A DNA stretch of 64,000 nt from Parabacteroides distasonis (lineage in GTDB: Bacteria; Bacteroidota; Bacteroidia; Bacteroidales; Tannerellaceae): assembly GCA_021531385.1 (NCBI GenBank), contig JAFBIR010000002.1, forward strand, positions 186,001 to 250,000, written 5' to 3'. The notes beneath the pieces are model-generated. The model ran no database searches. It worked only from the letters and a program-made list of their open reading frames with translations, and was not told where the DNA came from. Every line of letters begins with the position of its first letter. The first letter of the stretch is position 1. The position numbers and the translations under genes were made by a program. Shown piece after piece: positions 42,936 through 49,792 of the stretch.

Positions 42936-43742
42936 ATGGACAAAGCTCTTCCCGACTCCGAAATGCGCAAGAAGGTGAAGCCGCATCGCGTCATGATCAA
43001 CCTCACCCAGGGGCAACCCCTGCCGGGGATGAAGCCCTTCTATCGCGGCACTATCCCCTTTCGTCGCACCCTCAGCCTCGACGACATCGCCGAAAGCATC
43101 TTCAAGCAACGCACCGAATACCGCAAGGAGACACTCGTCACCACCTATCGGCTCATGAACGACGCCATCTACGAGGCTTTCGAACAGGGCTTCAACGTCG
43201 ATTTCGGCTTAGGTCGTACCGAGCTGACCGTCAAGGGGCAATTCAGTGCGCCGGCCGATCCCTTCGACCGCAAGCGACACAGCCTGCAGGTGCATCTCCG
43301 CCCCTCGCCCCGTTTCCTCCAGATCGCCAACTCGCTCCCCGCCGAGACCCGCTATACCGATGTGCACAAGCTCTTTATCAACGAGGTATCGACCGTGCAA
43401 GAGAGCTATCGCTACCAACCGGAGCCGAAGCTGCCCTTCAACCAAGTGCCCGCCGGCAGCCGCTTTTTCTACCTCCACGGCGGCAACATCCGCCTGTTGG
43501 GGGAAGATGAGCGGGTAGGCATCACCCTGCGCAACCTGGAGAGCGGCGAGGAGTGGTTCTTCCCCCTCAGCCCGCGCTACTTCCCGGTGAATGAGGCCTC
43601 CGCCGTGACGCTGCTTTTGCCGGAGGATTTCCCGTTAACAGCGGGGGAATGGGAGCTGCAACTCGCCACGCAGTTTAACCCCTCGTTCCGGCACTACAGA
43701 ATCCCTCGTACGGTGGTCCACTCCTTTACCGTATATGGATAG
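42936..43742 (+). CDS. HU-like DNA-binding domain with Ig-like C-terminal domain
   Basis: 268 residues. The first 130 look like the HU fold used in Bacteroidetes HU-HIG proteins (FRRTLSLDDIAESIFKQRTEYRKETLVTTYRLMNDAIYEAF; DFGLGRTELTVKGQF). The last 100 are a beta-rich domain with DERVGITLRNLESGEEWFFP, as in the DUF4469-like C-terminal part of that family. Function unknown; expected to bind DNA. It stands on the opposite strand between the ABC ATPase gene and its permeases, from a separate promoter, as if inserted into the ABC locus. Confidence 0.65.
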   Translation: MDKALPDSEMRKKVKPHRVMINLTQGQPLPGMKPFYRGTIPFRRTLSLDDIAESIFKQRTEYRKETLVTTYRLMNDAIYEAFEQGFNVDFGLGRTELTVKGQFSAPADPFDRKRHSLQVHLRPSPRFLQIANSLPAETRYTDVHKLFINEVSTVQESYRYQPEPKLPFNQVPAGSRFFYLHGGNIRLLGEDERVGITLRNLESGEEWFFPLSPRYFPVNEASAVTLLLPEDFPLTAGEWELQLATQFNPSFRHYRIPRTVVHSFTVYG

Positions 43743-43891
43743 GCCGCTTCGCCATGTGGTGTAGGAACCGCATCCCCATACGGGGAACAAGCCGCGTCCG
43801 CATGCAGTGGATAAACCGCATCCCCATGCGGGGAATAGGCCGCATCGGCATACGGGGTATAGACAACAGTAGCTTGCGGTATATCCATCAC
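43694..43891 (-). CDS. Possible small repeat protein (65 aa, doubtful)
   Basis: An open frame across the 24-bp tandem repeats gives an octapeptide repeat (HGDAVYSP-like). It overlaps the end of the HU/Ig-like gene in antisense by 49 bp. No ribosome site, promoter or homologue is evident. Because the unit length is a multiple of three the frame would be open by chance in several phases. Low confidence. Confidence 0.2.
   Translation of the reverse strand: MMDIPQATVVYTPYADAAYSPHGDAVYPLHADAACSPYGDAVPTPHGEAAYPYTVKEWTTVRGIL
43744..43887. repeat. 24-bp tandem repeat with palindromic core, about six units
   Basis: Units begin at 43744, 43768, 43792, 43816, 43840 and 43864, each exactly 24 bp; the sixth is diverged. 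Core in the best copies: CCGCATCCCCATGCGG, an inverted repeat (CCGCAT/ATGCGG). Units differ at several bases. It lies between the ends of the HU/Ig-like gene and the ABC ATPase gene, both of which point into it. Confidence 0.85.
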
Positions 43892-43921
43892 TGAGCGGTT
43901 ATCGGGAGCCGCACCGCTCGA

Positions 43922-44623
43922 TTAGGCTTTGACCCTTAGTGAAGGAATATCCGTACCGATTTGGCGGCCATCGAAGAAGCGGATGATGCGTTGCGTCTGC
44001 TGCGCCTGACTCTCGTTGTGCGTCACCATCACGATGGTGCGGCCATCCTCTTGGTTCAGCTTGTGCAGCAGATCCATCACCTCAATACCCATCTTCGAGT
44101 CCAAGTTACCGGTCGGCTCGTCGGCCAGGATGATCTCCGGGTTGCCCACGATGGCACGGGCGATGGCCACACGCTGGCACTGACCGCCGGAGAGTTGCGT
44201 CGGGAAGTGGCGCATACGATGGCTCAGCCCCACCTTCTCCAAAACCTCCTCCGCCTTCTGCTTGCGCTCAGCCGCCGTCGAAGGACGATAGAGCAGCGGC
44301 AGCATCACGTTGTCGATCACGTTGAGCGAGCTGATCAGGTGAAACGACTGAAAGACGAAGCCCAACTGCTGGTTACGGAAGGCGGCAAGCGTCTTATCGT
44401 CCATGCCGTCGGTCGTCACGCCGTTGATCATCACCTGCCCAGAGGTAGGCAGATCAAGCAATCCCATGATATTCAGCAGCGTAGATTTACCGCAACCGGA
44501 TGGTCCCATAATACTCAGAAATTCCCCCTTGTTCACCTCGAGGTTCACGTTTTCCAAAGCCATTGTCTCAATCTCTTTCGTACGATACACCTTGTGCACG
44601 TTCGTCAGCTTAATCATCTCCAT
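43922..44623 (-). CDS. ABC transporter ATPase, LolD/MacB type
   Basis: 233 residues from ATG 44623 (MEMIKLTNVHKVY); ATG 44617 is an alternative. Walker A MGPSGCGKSTLLNIMG, Q-loop FQSFHLIS, signature LSGGQCQRVAIARA, Walker B IILADEPTGNLD, and the H-loop HNESQ. It is the only ATPase in the neighbourhood of four FtsX-type permeases, all on the same strand downstream. Preceded by a sigma-54 promoter (44705-44691) and an 18-bp palindromic operator. No periplasmic adaptor or outer membrane partner is adjacent; a TolC-like gene with identical promoter architecture lies at 58715. Confidence 0.93.
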   Translation of the reverse strand: MEMIKLTNVHKVYRTKEIETMALENVNLEVNKGEFLSIMGPSGCGKSTLLNIMGLLDLPTSGQVMINGVTTDGMDDKTLAAFRNQQLGFVFQSFHLISSLNVIDNVMLPLLYRPSTAAERKQKAEEVLEKVGLSHRMRHFPTQLSGGQCQRVAIARAIVGNPEIILADEPTGNLDSKMGIEVMDLLHKLNQEDGRTIVMVTHNESQAQQTQRIIRFFDGRQIGTDIPSLRVKA

Positions 44624-44690
44624 GTTGTATCTTTTTATGTGTTCACTAATGTACAATTTTGCCCGTTGTCACGGGGTCACTAAATATAAA

Positions 44691-44705
44691 GCAAAAACCG
44701 TGCCA
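44691..44705 (-). promoter_or_regulatory. Sigma-54 (-24/-12) promoter of the ABC ATPase gene
   Basis: On the minus strand TGGCACGGTTTTTGC: GG and GC are 10 bp apart, as sigma-54 RNA polymerase requires. Expected start near 44679, 56 bp before ATG 44623. The operator palindrome stands 43 bp upstream. Confidence 0.85.
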
Positions 44706-44748
44706 AACTTGTAACTGCTTAAAAATGAAGAATGGCCCCCGAAAACAA

Positions 44749-44786
44749 GTGTCCGTTTTCGAACACCAGTGCACAAAAGCGGACAC
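44749..44786. promoter_or_regulatory. Tandem operator for an enhancer-binding regulator
   Basis: Site 1 (44749-44766) GTGTCCGTTTTCGAACAC, a 7-4-7 inverted repeat with one mismatch. Site 2 (44769-44786) GTGCACAAAAGCGGACAC, degenerate. Site 1 is 43 bp from the -24 element. Both sites recur, in the same order and spacing, before the tolC-like gene at 58715. It also lies between divergent genes, so patB could be affected. Confidence 0.8.
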
Positions 44787-44814
44787 TTGAAGGTCGTAAG
44801 TCCTAATTTATGGT

Positions 44815-44822
44815 TACTTTTG
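44815..44822 (+). promoter_or_regulatory. -7 element of the patB-like gene
   Basis: TACTTTTG, 29 bp before ATG 44852; no TTG at the usual -33 distance. Confidence 0.45.
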
Positions 44823-44851
44823 CCCTCCAGAAATATATATCCTATAAAGTC

Positions 44852-46027
44852 ATGAAACACTATAACTTTGATGAAATCATTGATCGGCGAGGCACAGGTT
44901 GCGTAAAGGTGGATCAGCTGGAAAACGTTTTTGGGCAAGCGGATCTACTGCCGCTCTGGGTGGCCGACATGGACTTTCGTACCCCCGACTTCATCGTCGA
45001 GGCGATTCGTAAGCGTTGCGAACACGAGGTGTTCGGTTATCCCTATCCGACGGATGAGTACTATGAGAGCATCATTACCTGGGTGAACTACAAGCATAAC
45101 TGGAAGATCCAACGGGAGTGGCTCTGCTATGTGCCCGGCATCGTGAAGGGCATCGCCTTCGCCCTGCATTGTTTCACGGCTGAGGGTGACAAGGTGATTA
45201 TCCAGCCACCCGTGTATCATCCCTTCCGCTTAGTGCCGGAAAATATGGGCCGTAAGGTGGTCTATAACCCGCTGAAGGAGGTGGATGGCCGCTACGAGAT
45301 GGACTTCGAGCAGTTGGAATCGATCATTGACGAACGTTGCAAGGTATTGATCCTAAGCAGCCCGCACAATCCGGGCGGCGTGGTATGGCCGAAAGAGACC
45401 TTGATCCGCTTGGCGGAGATCTGCCATCGCCACGGCATCCTCGTGATCGCCGATGAGATCCATTCCGAGATGGCTTTCCCGCAATTCAAGCACCATCCTT
45501 TTCCCACGGTATCGCCTGAGGCAGCGGCTTGTAGTCTTACCTTCATGGCTCCAAGCAAGACCTTCAACATCGCTGGCATCGTCACCTCCTACGCGATAGT
45601 CCCCGACGACACGCTCCGAGAACGCTTCTTCCGTTTCATGCAGGCGGGCGAGTTTGACTTCGGCACCATCTTCGCCTTCACCGCAACGACGGCGGCCTAT
45701 ACGTATGGTGCGGAGTGGTTGCAGCAGATGCGTACCTATGTGCTGGACAACGTGCGCTATGTGGAGGATTTCTTGAAAGCCAACATCCCCGCTATCAAGG
45801 TCTATCCGCCGCAGGCCTCCTTCCTCGTATGGCTCGACTGCCGGGAGTTGGGCCTCTCTCAAAAGGAGTTGGTGGATCTTTTCCAGCAGAAGGCAGGCTT
45901 GGCGCTCAACGATGGCACGATGTTTGGCCCTGGTGGCGAGGGACACATGCGGCTCAACGTGGGTTGTCCGCTCAGCGTGTTGCATGAGGCGCTGACCCGG
46001 TTGAAACAGGCGGTGGATCAAAAATAA
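44852..46027 (+). CDS. MalY/PatB-type aminotransferase (cystathionine beta-lyase)
   Basis: 391 residues from ATG 44852 (MKHYNFDEIIDRRGTGCVK). The MalY/PatB signature is present: LWVADMDFRTP, FGYPYPTDEYYESI, SSPHNPGGVVW, ADEIHSEM and the PLP lysine K236 in MAPSKTFNIAG. Members cleave cystathionine to homocysteine, pyruvate and ammonia. Divergent from the ABC ATPase, 230 bp away. Downstream slyD has its own -7 element. Confidence 0.9.
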   Translation: MKHYNFDEIIDRRGTGCVKVDQLENVFGQADLLPLWVADMDFRTPDFIVEAIRKRCEHEVFGYPYPTDEYYESIITWVNYKHNWKIQREWLCYVPGIVKGIAFALHCFTAEGDKVIIQPPVYHPFRLVPENMGRKVVYNPLKEVDGRYEMDFEQLESIIDERCKVLILSSPHNPGGVVWPKETLIRLAEICHRHGILVIADEIHSEMAFPQFKHHPFPTVSPEAAACSLTFMAPSKTFNIAGIVTSYAIVPDDTLRERFFRFMQAGEFDFGTIFAFTATTAAYTYGAEWLQQMRTYVLDNVRYVEDFLKANIPAIKVYPPQASFLVWLDCRELGLSQKELVDLFQQKAGLALNDGTMFGPGGEGHMRLNVGCPLSVLHEALTRLKQAVDQK

Positions 46028-46031
46028 ATAC

Positions 46032-46039
46032 TATCTTTG
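46032..46039 (+). promoter_or_regulatory. -7 element before slyD
   Basis: TATCTTTG, 38 bp before ATG 46078, 4 bp after the patB-like stop. Confidence 0.5.
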
Positions 46040-46077
46040 CTGGCTCAAAAATTTATACATCATATAATATATTAGAC

Positions 46078-46650
46078 ATGAATATTACAGCGAACAAATA
46101 CGTGGCGGTCACTTACGACCTCAACGTGGGTGAAGGCGACGAACGCGAGTTGATGGAGAAGGCAACGGTCGAGAGACCCCTCCAGTTTATCTATGGCATG
46201 GGCATGATGCTCCCCGCTTTCGAGGCAGCCTTGCAAGACTTGGCCGTAGGTGACAAGTTTAACTTCTCTTTGGCGCCGGCCGATGCGTATGGCGAGTATA
46301 AAGAGGAGAACGTGCTGGATCTGCCGAAGAGCATCTTCGAGGTGGATGGCAAGTTTGATGCAGAGATGATCAAGGAGGGCAACACCGTCCCGATGATGGA
46401 CTCCGAGGGTCATCGCATGAATGGCTCCGTATTGGAGGTGAAGAAGGATGTGGTCGTGATGGACTTCAACCACCCGTTGGCAGGCGAGACCTTGCATTTC
46501 AGCGGCGAGGTGATCGAGGTGCGTGAGGCCAGTGCGGAGGAGATCGCACAGTGCACAGCCTTGGCAGACGGCGGTTGTGGTTGCGACTGCGATTGCGGCG
46601 ATGGTGGCTGCGGAAGTGGCTGCGGCGGCTGTGGCGGTGGTTGCCATTAA
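46078..46650 (+). CDS. slyD: FKBP-type peptidyl-prolyl isomerase SlyD
   Basis: 190 residues. FKBP domain start (VTYDLNVGEGDERELMEKAT), the isomerase/insert-in-flap pattern PLQFIYGMGMMLPAFEAAL, FSLAPADAYGEY, then MNGSVLEVKKDVVVMDFNHPLAGETLHFSG. The last 30 residues are a Cys/Gly/Asp/His tail with nine Cys and a final His, as in nickel-binding SlyD tails. In Enterobacteria SlyD feeds nickel to HypB for hydrogenase maturation; hypF is 36 kb away in this window. Next gene, aroC, starts 15 bp on. Confidence 0.93.
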   Translation: MNITANKYVAVTYDLNVGEGDERELMEKATVERPLQFIYGMGMMLPAFEAALQDLAVGDKFNFSLAPADAYGEYKEENVLDLPKSIFEVDGKFDAEMIKEGNTVPMMDSEGHRMNGSVLEVKKDVVVMDFNHPLAGETLHFSGEVIEVREASAEEIAQCTALADGGCGCDCDCGDGGCGSGCGGCGGGCH

Positions 46651-46665
46651 TCAAGCAAACAGATC

Positions 46666-47739
46666 ATGAGCAATACATTTGGAAAGATCTACACATTGAC
46701 CTCGTTCGGCGAGTCGCATGGCCCCGGCGTAGGTGGCGTGATCGACGGTTGTCCGGCCGGTATCGAGCTGGACACCGCCTTCATCCAGCAGGAGCTGAAC
46801 CGTCGCAAACCGGGGCAGTCTCGCATCGTGACTCCCCGCAAGGAGGATGACGAGGTGCAATTCCTCTCCGGCATCTACGAGGGGAAAACCACGGGCACCC
46901 CAATCGGTTTCATCATTTGGAACAAAAACCAACACTCGGCAGACTATGACAATATGAAGGAGGTTTATCGTCCCTCCCATGCCGATTACACCTACCAGAT
47001 GAAGTATGGCATCCGCGATCCCCGTGGTGGCGGACGCTCGTCGGCCCGCGAGACGATCGCACGGGTGGTAGGTGGCGCCATCGCCAAGTTGGCGTTGCGA
47101 AACTATGGGGTGGAGATCCATGCCTATACCAGCCAAGTGGGCGACCTGATCCTACCGGGTAGTTATCAGGATTACGACCTCTCGTTGGCGGAGAGCAACG
47201 CCGTGCGTTGTCCCGATCCTACGATGGCCGCACAGATGGAGGAGCTGATCGCCGGTGTCAAGGCGAAGGGCGACACGGTGGGCGGTGTCATCACCTGCGT
47301 CGTGAAGGGCGTACCCGTAGGCTGGGGAGAGCCGGTCTTCGGCAAGCTACATGCGGCGTTAGGCCATGCCATGCTGACCATCAACGCCGTGAAAGGCTTT
47401 GAGTATGGCGACGGTTTCGAGGCACCTCGCTATAACGGTTCCAATCGCAACGATATTTTCTTCAATGACAACGGACAGATCAGCACCCGCACGAACCATT
47501 CGGGCGGCATCCAAGGTGGTATCTCCAATGGGCAGGACATCTACTTCCGGGTAGCGTTCAAGTCGGTTGCCACCATCCTGATGGAGCAACCTACGGTAAA
47601 CAAACAGGGCGAGGAAACGATCCTCAAGGCCCGTGGCCGTCATGACCCCTGTGTCGTTCCTCGGGCAGTCCCCATCGTGGAGTCGATGGCCGCTATGACC
47701 CTGCTTGATTATGCCTTGCTCAACAAAGCGAGATTCTAA
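46666..47739 (+). CDS. aroC: Chorismate synthase
   Basis: 357 residues. N-terminal [51 protein letters not shown] (two signature blocks) and the C-terminal [22 protein letters not shown]. Catalyses the FMN-dependent last step of the shikimate pathway. Starts 15 bp after slyD and probably shares its transcript. Confidence 0.97.
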   Translation: MSNTFGKIYTLTSFGESHGPGVGGVIDGCPAGIELDTAFIQQELNRRKPGQSRIVTPRKEDDEVQFLSGIYEGKTTGTPIGFIIWNKNQHSADYDNMKEVYRPSHADYTYQMKYGIRDPRGGGRSSARETIARVVGGAIAKLALRNYGVEIHAYTSQVGDLILPGSYQDYDLSLAESNAVRCPDPTMAAQMEELIAGVKAKGDTVGGVITCVVKGVPVGWGEPVFGKLHAALGHAMLTINAVKGFEYGDGFEAPRYNGSNRNDIFFNDNGQISTRTNHSGGIQGGISNGQDIYFRVAFKSVATILMEQPTVNKQGEETILKARGRHDPCVVPRAVPIVESMAAMTLLDYALLNKARF

Positions 47740-47829
47740 ATGAGGAGTTAGGAATGAGGAGTTAGGACTTATTTAATTCCTCATTTCACATTCCTAATTA
47801 AGCGAAGCGCCAAGTCCTCATTTCCTACT
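47740..47829. repeat. TTAGGAATG-type inverted repeat element 1
   Basis: Starts one base after the aroC stop. GAGGAGTTAGGAATGAGGA repeats pair with CTCATTTCACATTCCTAATT-like sequence downstream. It shares the block GGACTTATTTAATTCCT with the element after nadC. Probably forms a hairpin that ends the aroC transcript and meets rlmH (stop 47825). Confidence 0.7.
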
Positions 47830-48298
47830 CATGGTGATACGGTTCCCCGTTCAGGATGGTCATCGCTCGATAGAGCTGTTCGATGAAGATCAGGCGGATC
47901 ATCTGATGCGAAAAGGTCATCTTGCTGAGGGAGATTTTCTCTGACGCTGCCCGATAGACCGCCTCGCTGAACCCGTAAGGTCCTCCCACCACAAACAGCA
48001 GCCGCTTGGGCACGGCGTGCATCTTCTTCTCAATATAGGCGGAAAACTGCATCGAGGTGAACTCCTTACCATGTTCGTCGAGCAAGACGAGGTAATCGCC
48101 CGGTTGCAATGCCTTCAAGATCAGCTCTCCTTCCCGCTCCTTCTGTTGTGCCTCCGAGAGGTTCTTAGCGTTCTTAATATCCGGGATCACCTCCATCTCG
48201 AACGGGATGTAGTGGGTCAGTCGCCCACGATACTCCTCGATGGCCTCCGCAAAATAGCGGGCATCGGTCTTTCCTATCACGATCAGTCCTATTTTCAT
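47825..48298 (-). CDS. rlmH: 23S rRNA (pseudouridine1915-N3) methyltransferase RlmH
   Basis: 157 residues with the SPOUT-family motifs LLDEHGKEFTSMQFSAYIE, LLFVVGGPYGFSEAVY and MTFSHQMIRLIFIEQLYRA. Methylates m3-pseudouridine in helix 69. The -7-like element TATTTTCG is at 48331-48324. Convergent with aroC. Confidence 0.97.
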   Translation of the reverse strand: MKIGLIVIGKTDARYFAEAIEEYRGRLTHYIPFEMEVIPDIKNAKNLSEAQQKEREGELILKALQPGDYLVLLDEHGKEFTSMQFSAYIEKKMHAVPKRLLFVVGGPYGFSEAVYRAASEKISLSKMTFSHQMIRLIFIEQLYRAMTILNGEPYHHE

Positions 48299-48344
48299 CG
48301 CTTCTCATTTGCTTTTGAGCGGGCGAAAATACAAGAAAAATACA

Positions 48345-48352
48345 TACCTTCG
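48345..48352 (+). promoter_or_regulatory. -7 element before the DUF4783 gene
   Basis: TACCTTCG, 26 bp before ATG 48379. Confidence 0.45.
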
Positions 48353-48378
48353 CGCATCATCATTCATAAATAAGAGAA

Positions 48379-48756
48379 ATGTCTATGAAACGATTCCTAC
48401 TCACCTGCGCATTGCTTTGCGCTTTTTGCAGCCTGCAAGCAGCAGACATCGCAGGCATCACCCAGGCTTTCAAAGCGGGAAAGGCAGAGACACTCGCTGG
48501 AAAGATGGCGGAGAAGATCGACTTAGCCCTGCCGGAGAAGACACTCACCTGCGAAGGCGAGCAGGCAATCGAGGCGCTAAACAGCTTTTTCGGGCAGCAT
48601 AAACCGACCTCTTTCACGGTGGTTCATCACGCCGATAAGTCCGCCAATGGCTTCGTGGTGGCCAAGCTGCACACCGAGACGGGTGACTACCGGGTGAACA
48701 TCACCTATAAAACTGACAACAACACCGCAATTATACAATCAATCAGAATAGAATAA
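48379..48756 (+). CDS. DUF4783-family secreted protein
   Basis: 125 residues; ATG 48385 (MKRFLL) would also fit. Signal peptide (LLTCALLCAFCSLQAA), then a small alpha/beta domain (FKAGKAETLAGKMAEKIDLALP, NSFFGQHKPTSFTVVHHADKSANGF) matching DUF4783, which has an NTF2-like look. Function unknown. The stop overlaps the start region of nadC (1 bp gap), so the two are cotranscribed. Confidence 0.75.
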   Translation: MSMKRFLLTCALLCAFCSLQAADIAGITQAFKAGKAETLAGKMAEKIDLALPEKTLTCEGEQAIEALNSFFGQHKPTSFTVVHHADKSANGFVVAKLHTETGDYRVNITYKTDNNTAIIQSIRIE

Positions 48757-48757
48757 T

Positions 48758-49597
48758 ATGGACAAACTTATTGACGACTTAATTAAGTTGGCCTTCGCTG
48801 AGGACATTGGCGATGGCGATCACACCACGCTCTGTTGCATTCCCGCTACGGAGATGGGCAAGAGCCAATTGATCATCAAGGAGGACGGCGTATTGGCCGG
48901 CGTAGAGATGGCACGCCGTGTCTTCAAGGCCTTCGATCCAGAACTGAAGATGACCGTCTTCATCGAGGATGGCGCTGAGGTAAAGAAGGGCGACATCGCT
49001 TTCGTTGTGGAGGGCAAGGTACAATCGCTGTTGCAGACTGAGCGTCTGATGCTCAACATCATGCAGCGCATGAGCGGCATCGCTACCACCACCCGTAAGT
49101 ATGTGAAGCAGTTGGAAGGCACGAAGACCCATGTGCTCGACACCCGCAAGACAACGCCGGGTATGCGTATGATCGAGAAGGAGGCTGTACGCATCGGTGG
49201 CGGTATGAACCACCGTATCGGCTTGTTCGACATGATTCTCTTGAAGGATAACCATGTAGATTTCGCGGGTGGCATCTCCAAGGCCATCACTCGTGCCCAT
49301 GAGTACCTGAAGGAGAAGGGGAAGAACCTAAAGATCGAGATTGAGGTGCGTAACTTCGACGAATTAGAGGAGGCGCTTCAAACAGGCGGCGTAGATCGCA
49401 TCATGCTCGATAACTTCACCCCGGAGAACACCCGTGAGGCCGTTCGCCGTGTGGCTGGCCGAGTAGAGTTGGAGTCTTCTGGCGGTATCACCTTCGACAC
49501 CCTGCGTGACTATGCAGAGTGTGGCGTAGATTACATCTCCGTAGGCGCATTGACCCACTCTGTCAAGAGCCTCGATATGAGCTTCAAGGCATGCTAA
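48758..49597 (+). CDS. nadC: Nicotinate-nucleotide pyrophosphorylase (carboxylating)
   Basis: 279 residues. AEDIGDGDHTT, LNIMQRMSGIATTTRKYV, DTRKTTPGMRMIEKEAVRIGGGMNHRIGLFD and LKDNHVDF are the QPRTase motifs. Makes nicotinate mononucleotide from quinolinate and PRPP in de novo NAD synthesis. Translationally coupled to the DUF4783 gene. Confidence 0.97.
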   Translation: MDKLIDDLIKLAFAEDIGDGDHTTLCCIPATEMGKSQLIIKEDGVLAGVEMARRVFKAFDPELKMTVFIEDGAEVKKGDIAFVVEGKVQSLLQTERLMLNIMQRMSGIATTTRKYVKQLEGTKTHVLDTRKTTPGMRMIEKEAVRIGGGMNHRIGLFDMILLKDNHVDFAGGISKAITRAHEYLKEKGKNLKIEIEVRNFDELEEALQTGGVDRIMLDNFTPENTREAVRRVAGRVELESSGGITFDTLRDYAECGVDYISVGALTHSVKSLDMSFKAC

Positions 49598-49598
49598 A

Positions 49599-49686
49599 GC
49601 ATAATTAGGAATGCGGAATTAGGAATGTGGACTTATTTAATTCCTAATTCCTCACTCCTAAATTCTCATTCCTCACTCCTAAATTT
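49599..49686. repeat. TTAGGAATG-type inverted repeat element 2
   Basis: Begins 1 bp after the nadC stop. ATTAGGAATGCGGAATTAGG repeats pair with CCTAATTCCTCACTCCTAA. Same family as the element after aroC. Probably a transcription-ending hairpin. Confidence 0.7.
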
Positions 49687-49750
49687 CGCTTTTTGTCATT
49701 TCTGCAACATCTTAAATCAAAAACACAAATAGCCCTTCTCAGAATCTCTT

Positions 49751-49758
49751 TATTTTTG
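49751..49758 (+). promoter_or_regulatory. -7 element of aldA
   Basis: TATTTTTG, 34 bp before ATG 49793; no TTG at -33. Confidence 0.4.
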
Positions 49759-49792
49759 CCACCATTGAGTTCTAACCTAAAAATAGAATAGC

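Noticed and set aside
43744-43887. 24-bp repeats resembling a CRISPR array
   Set aside because: Units are contiguous without spacers and too short.
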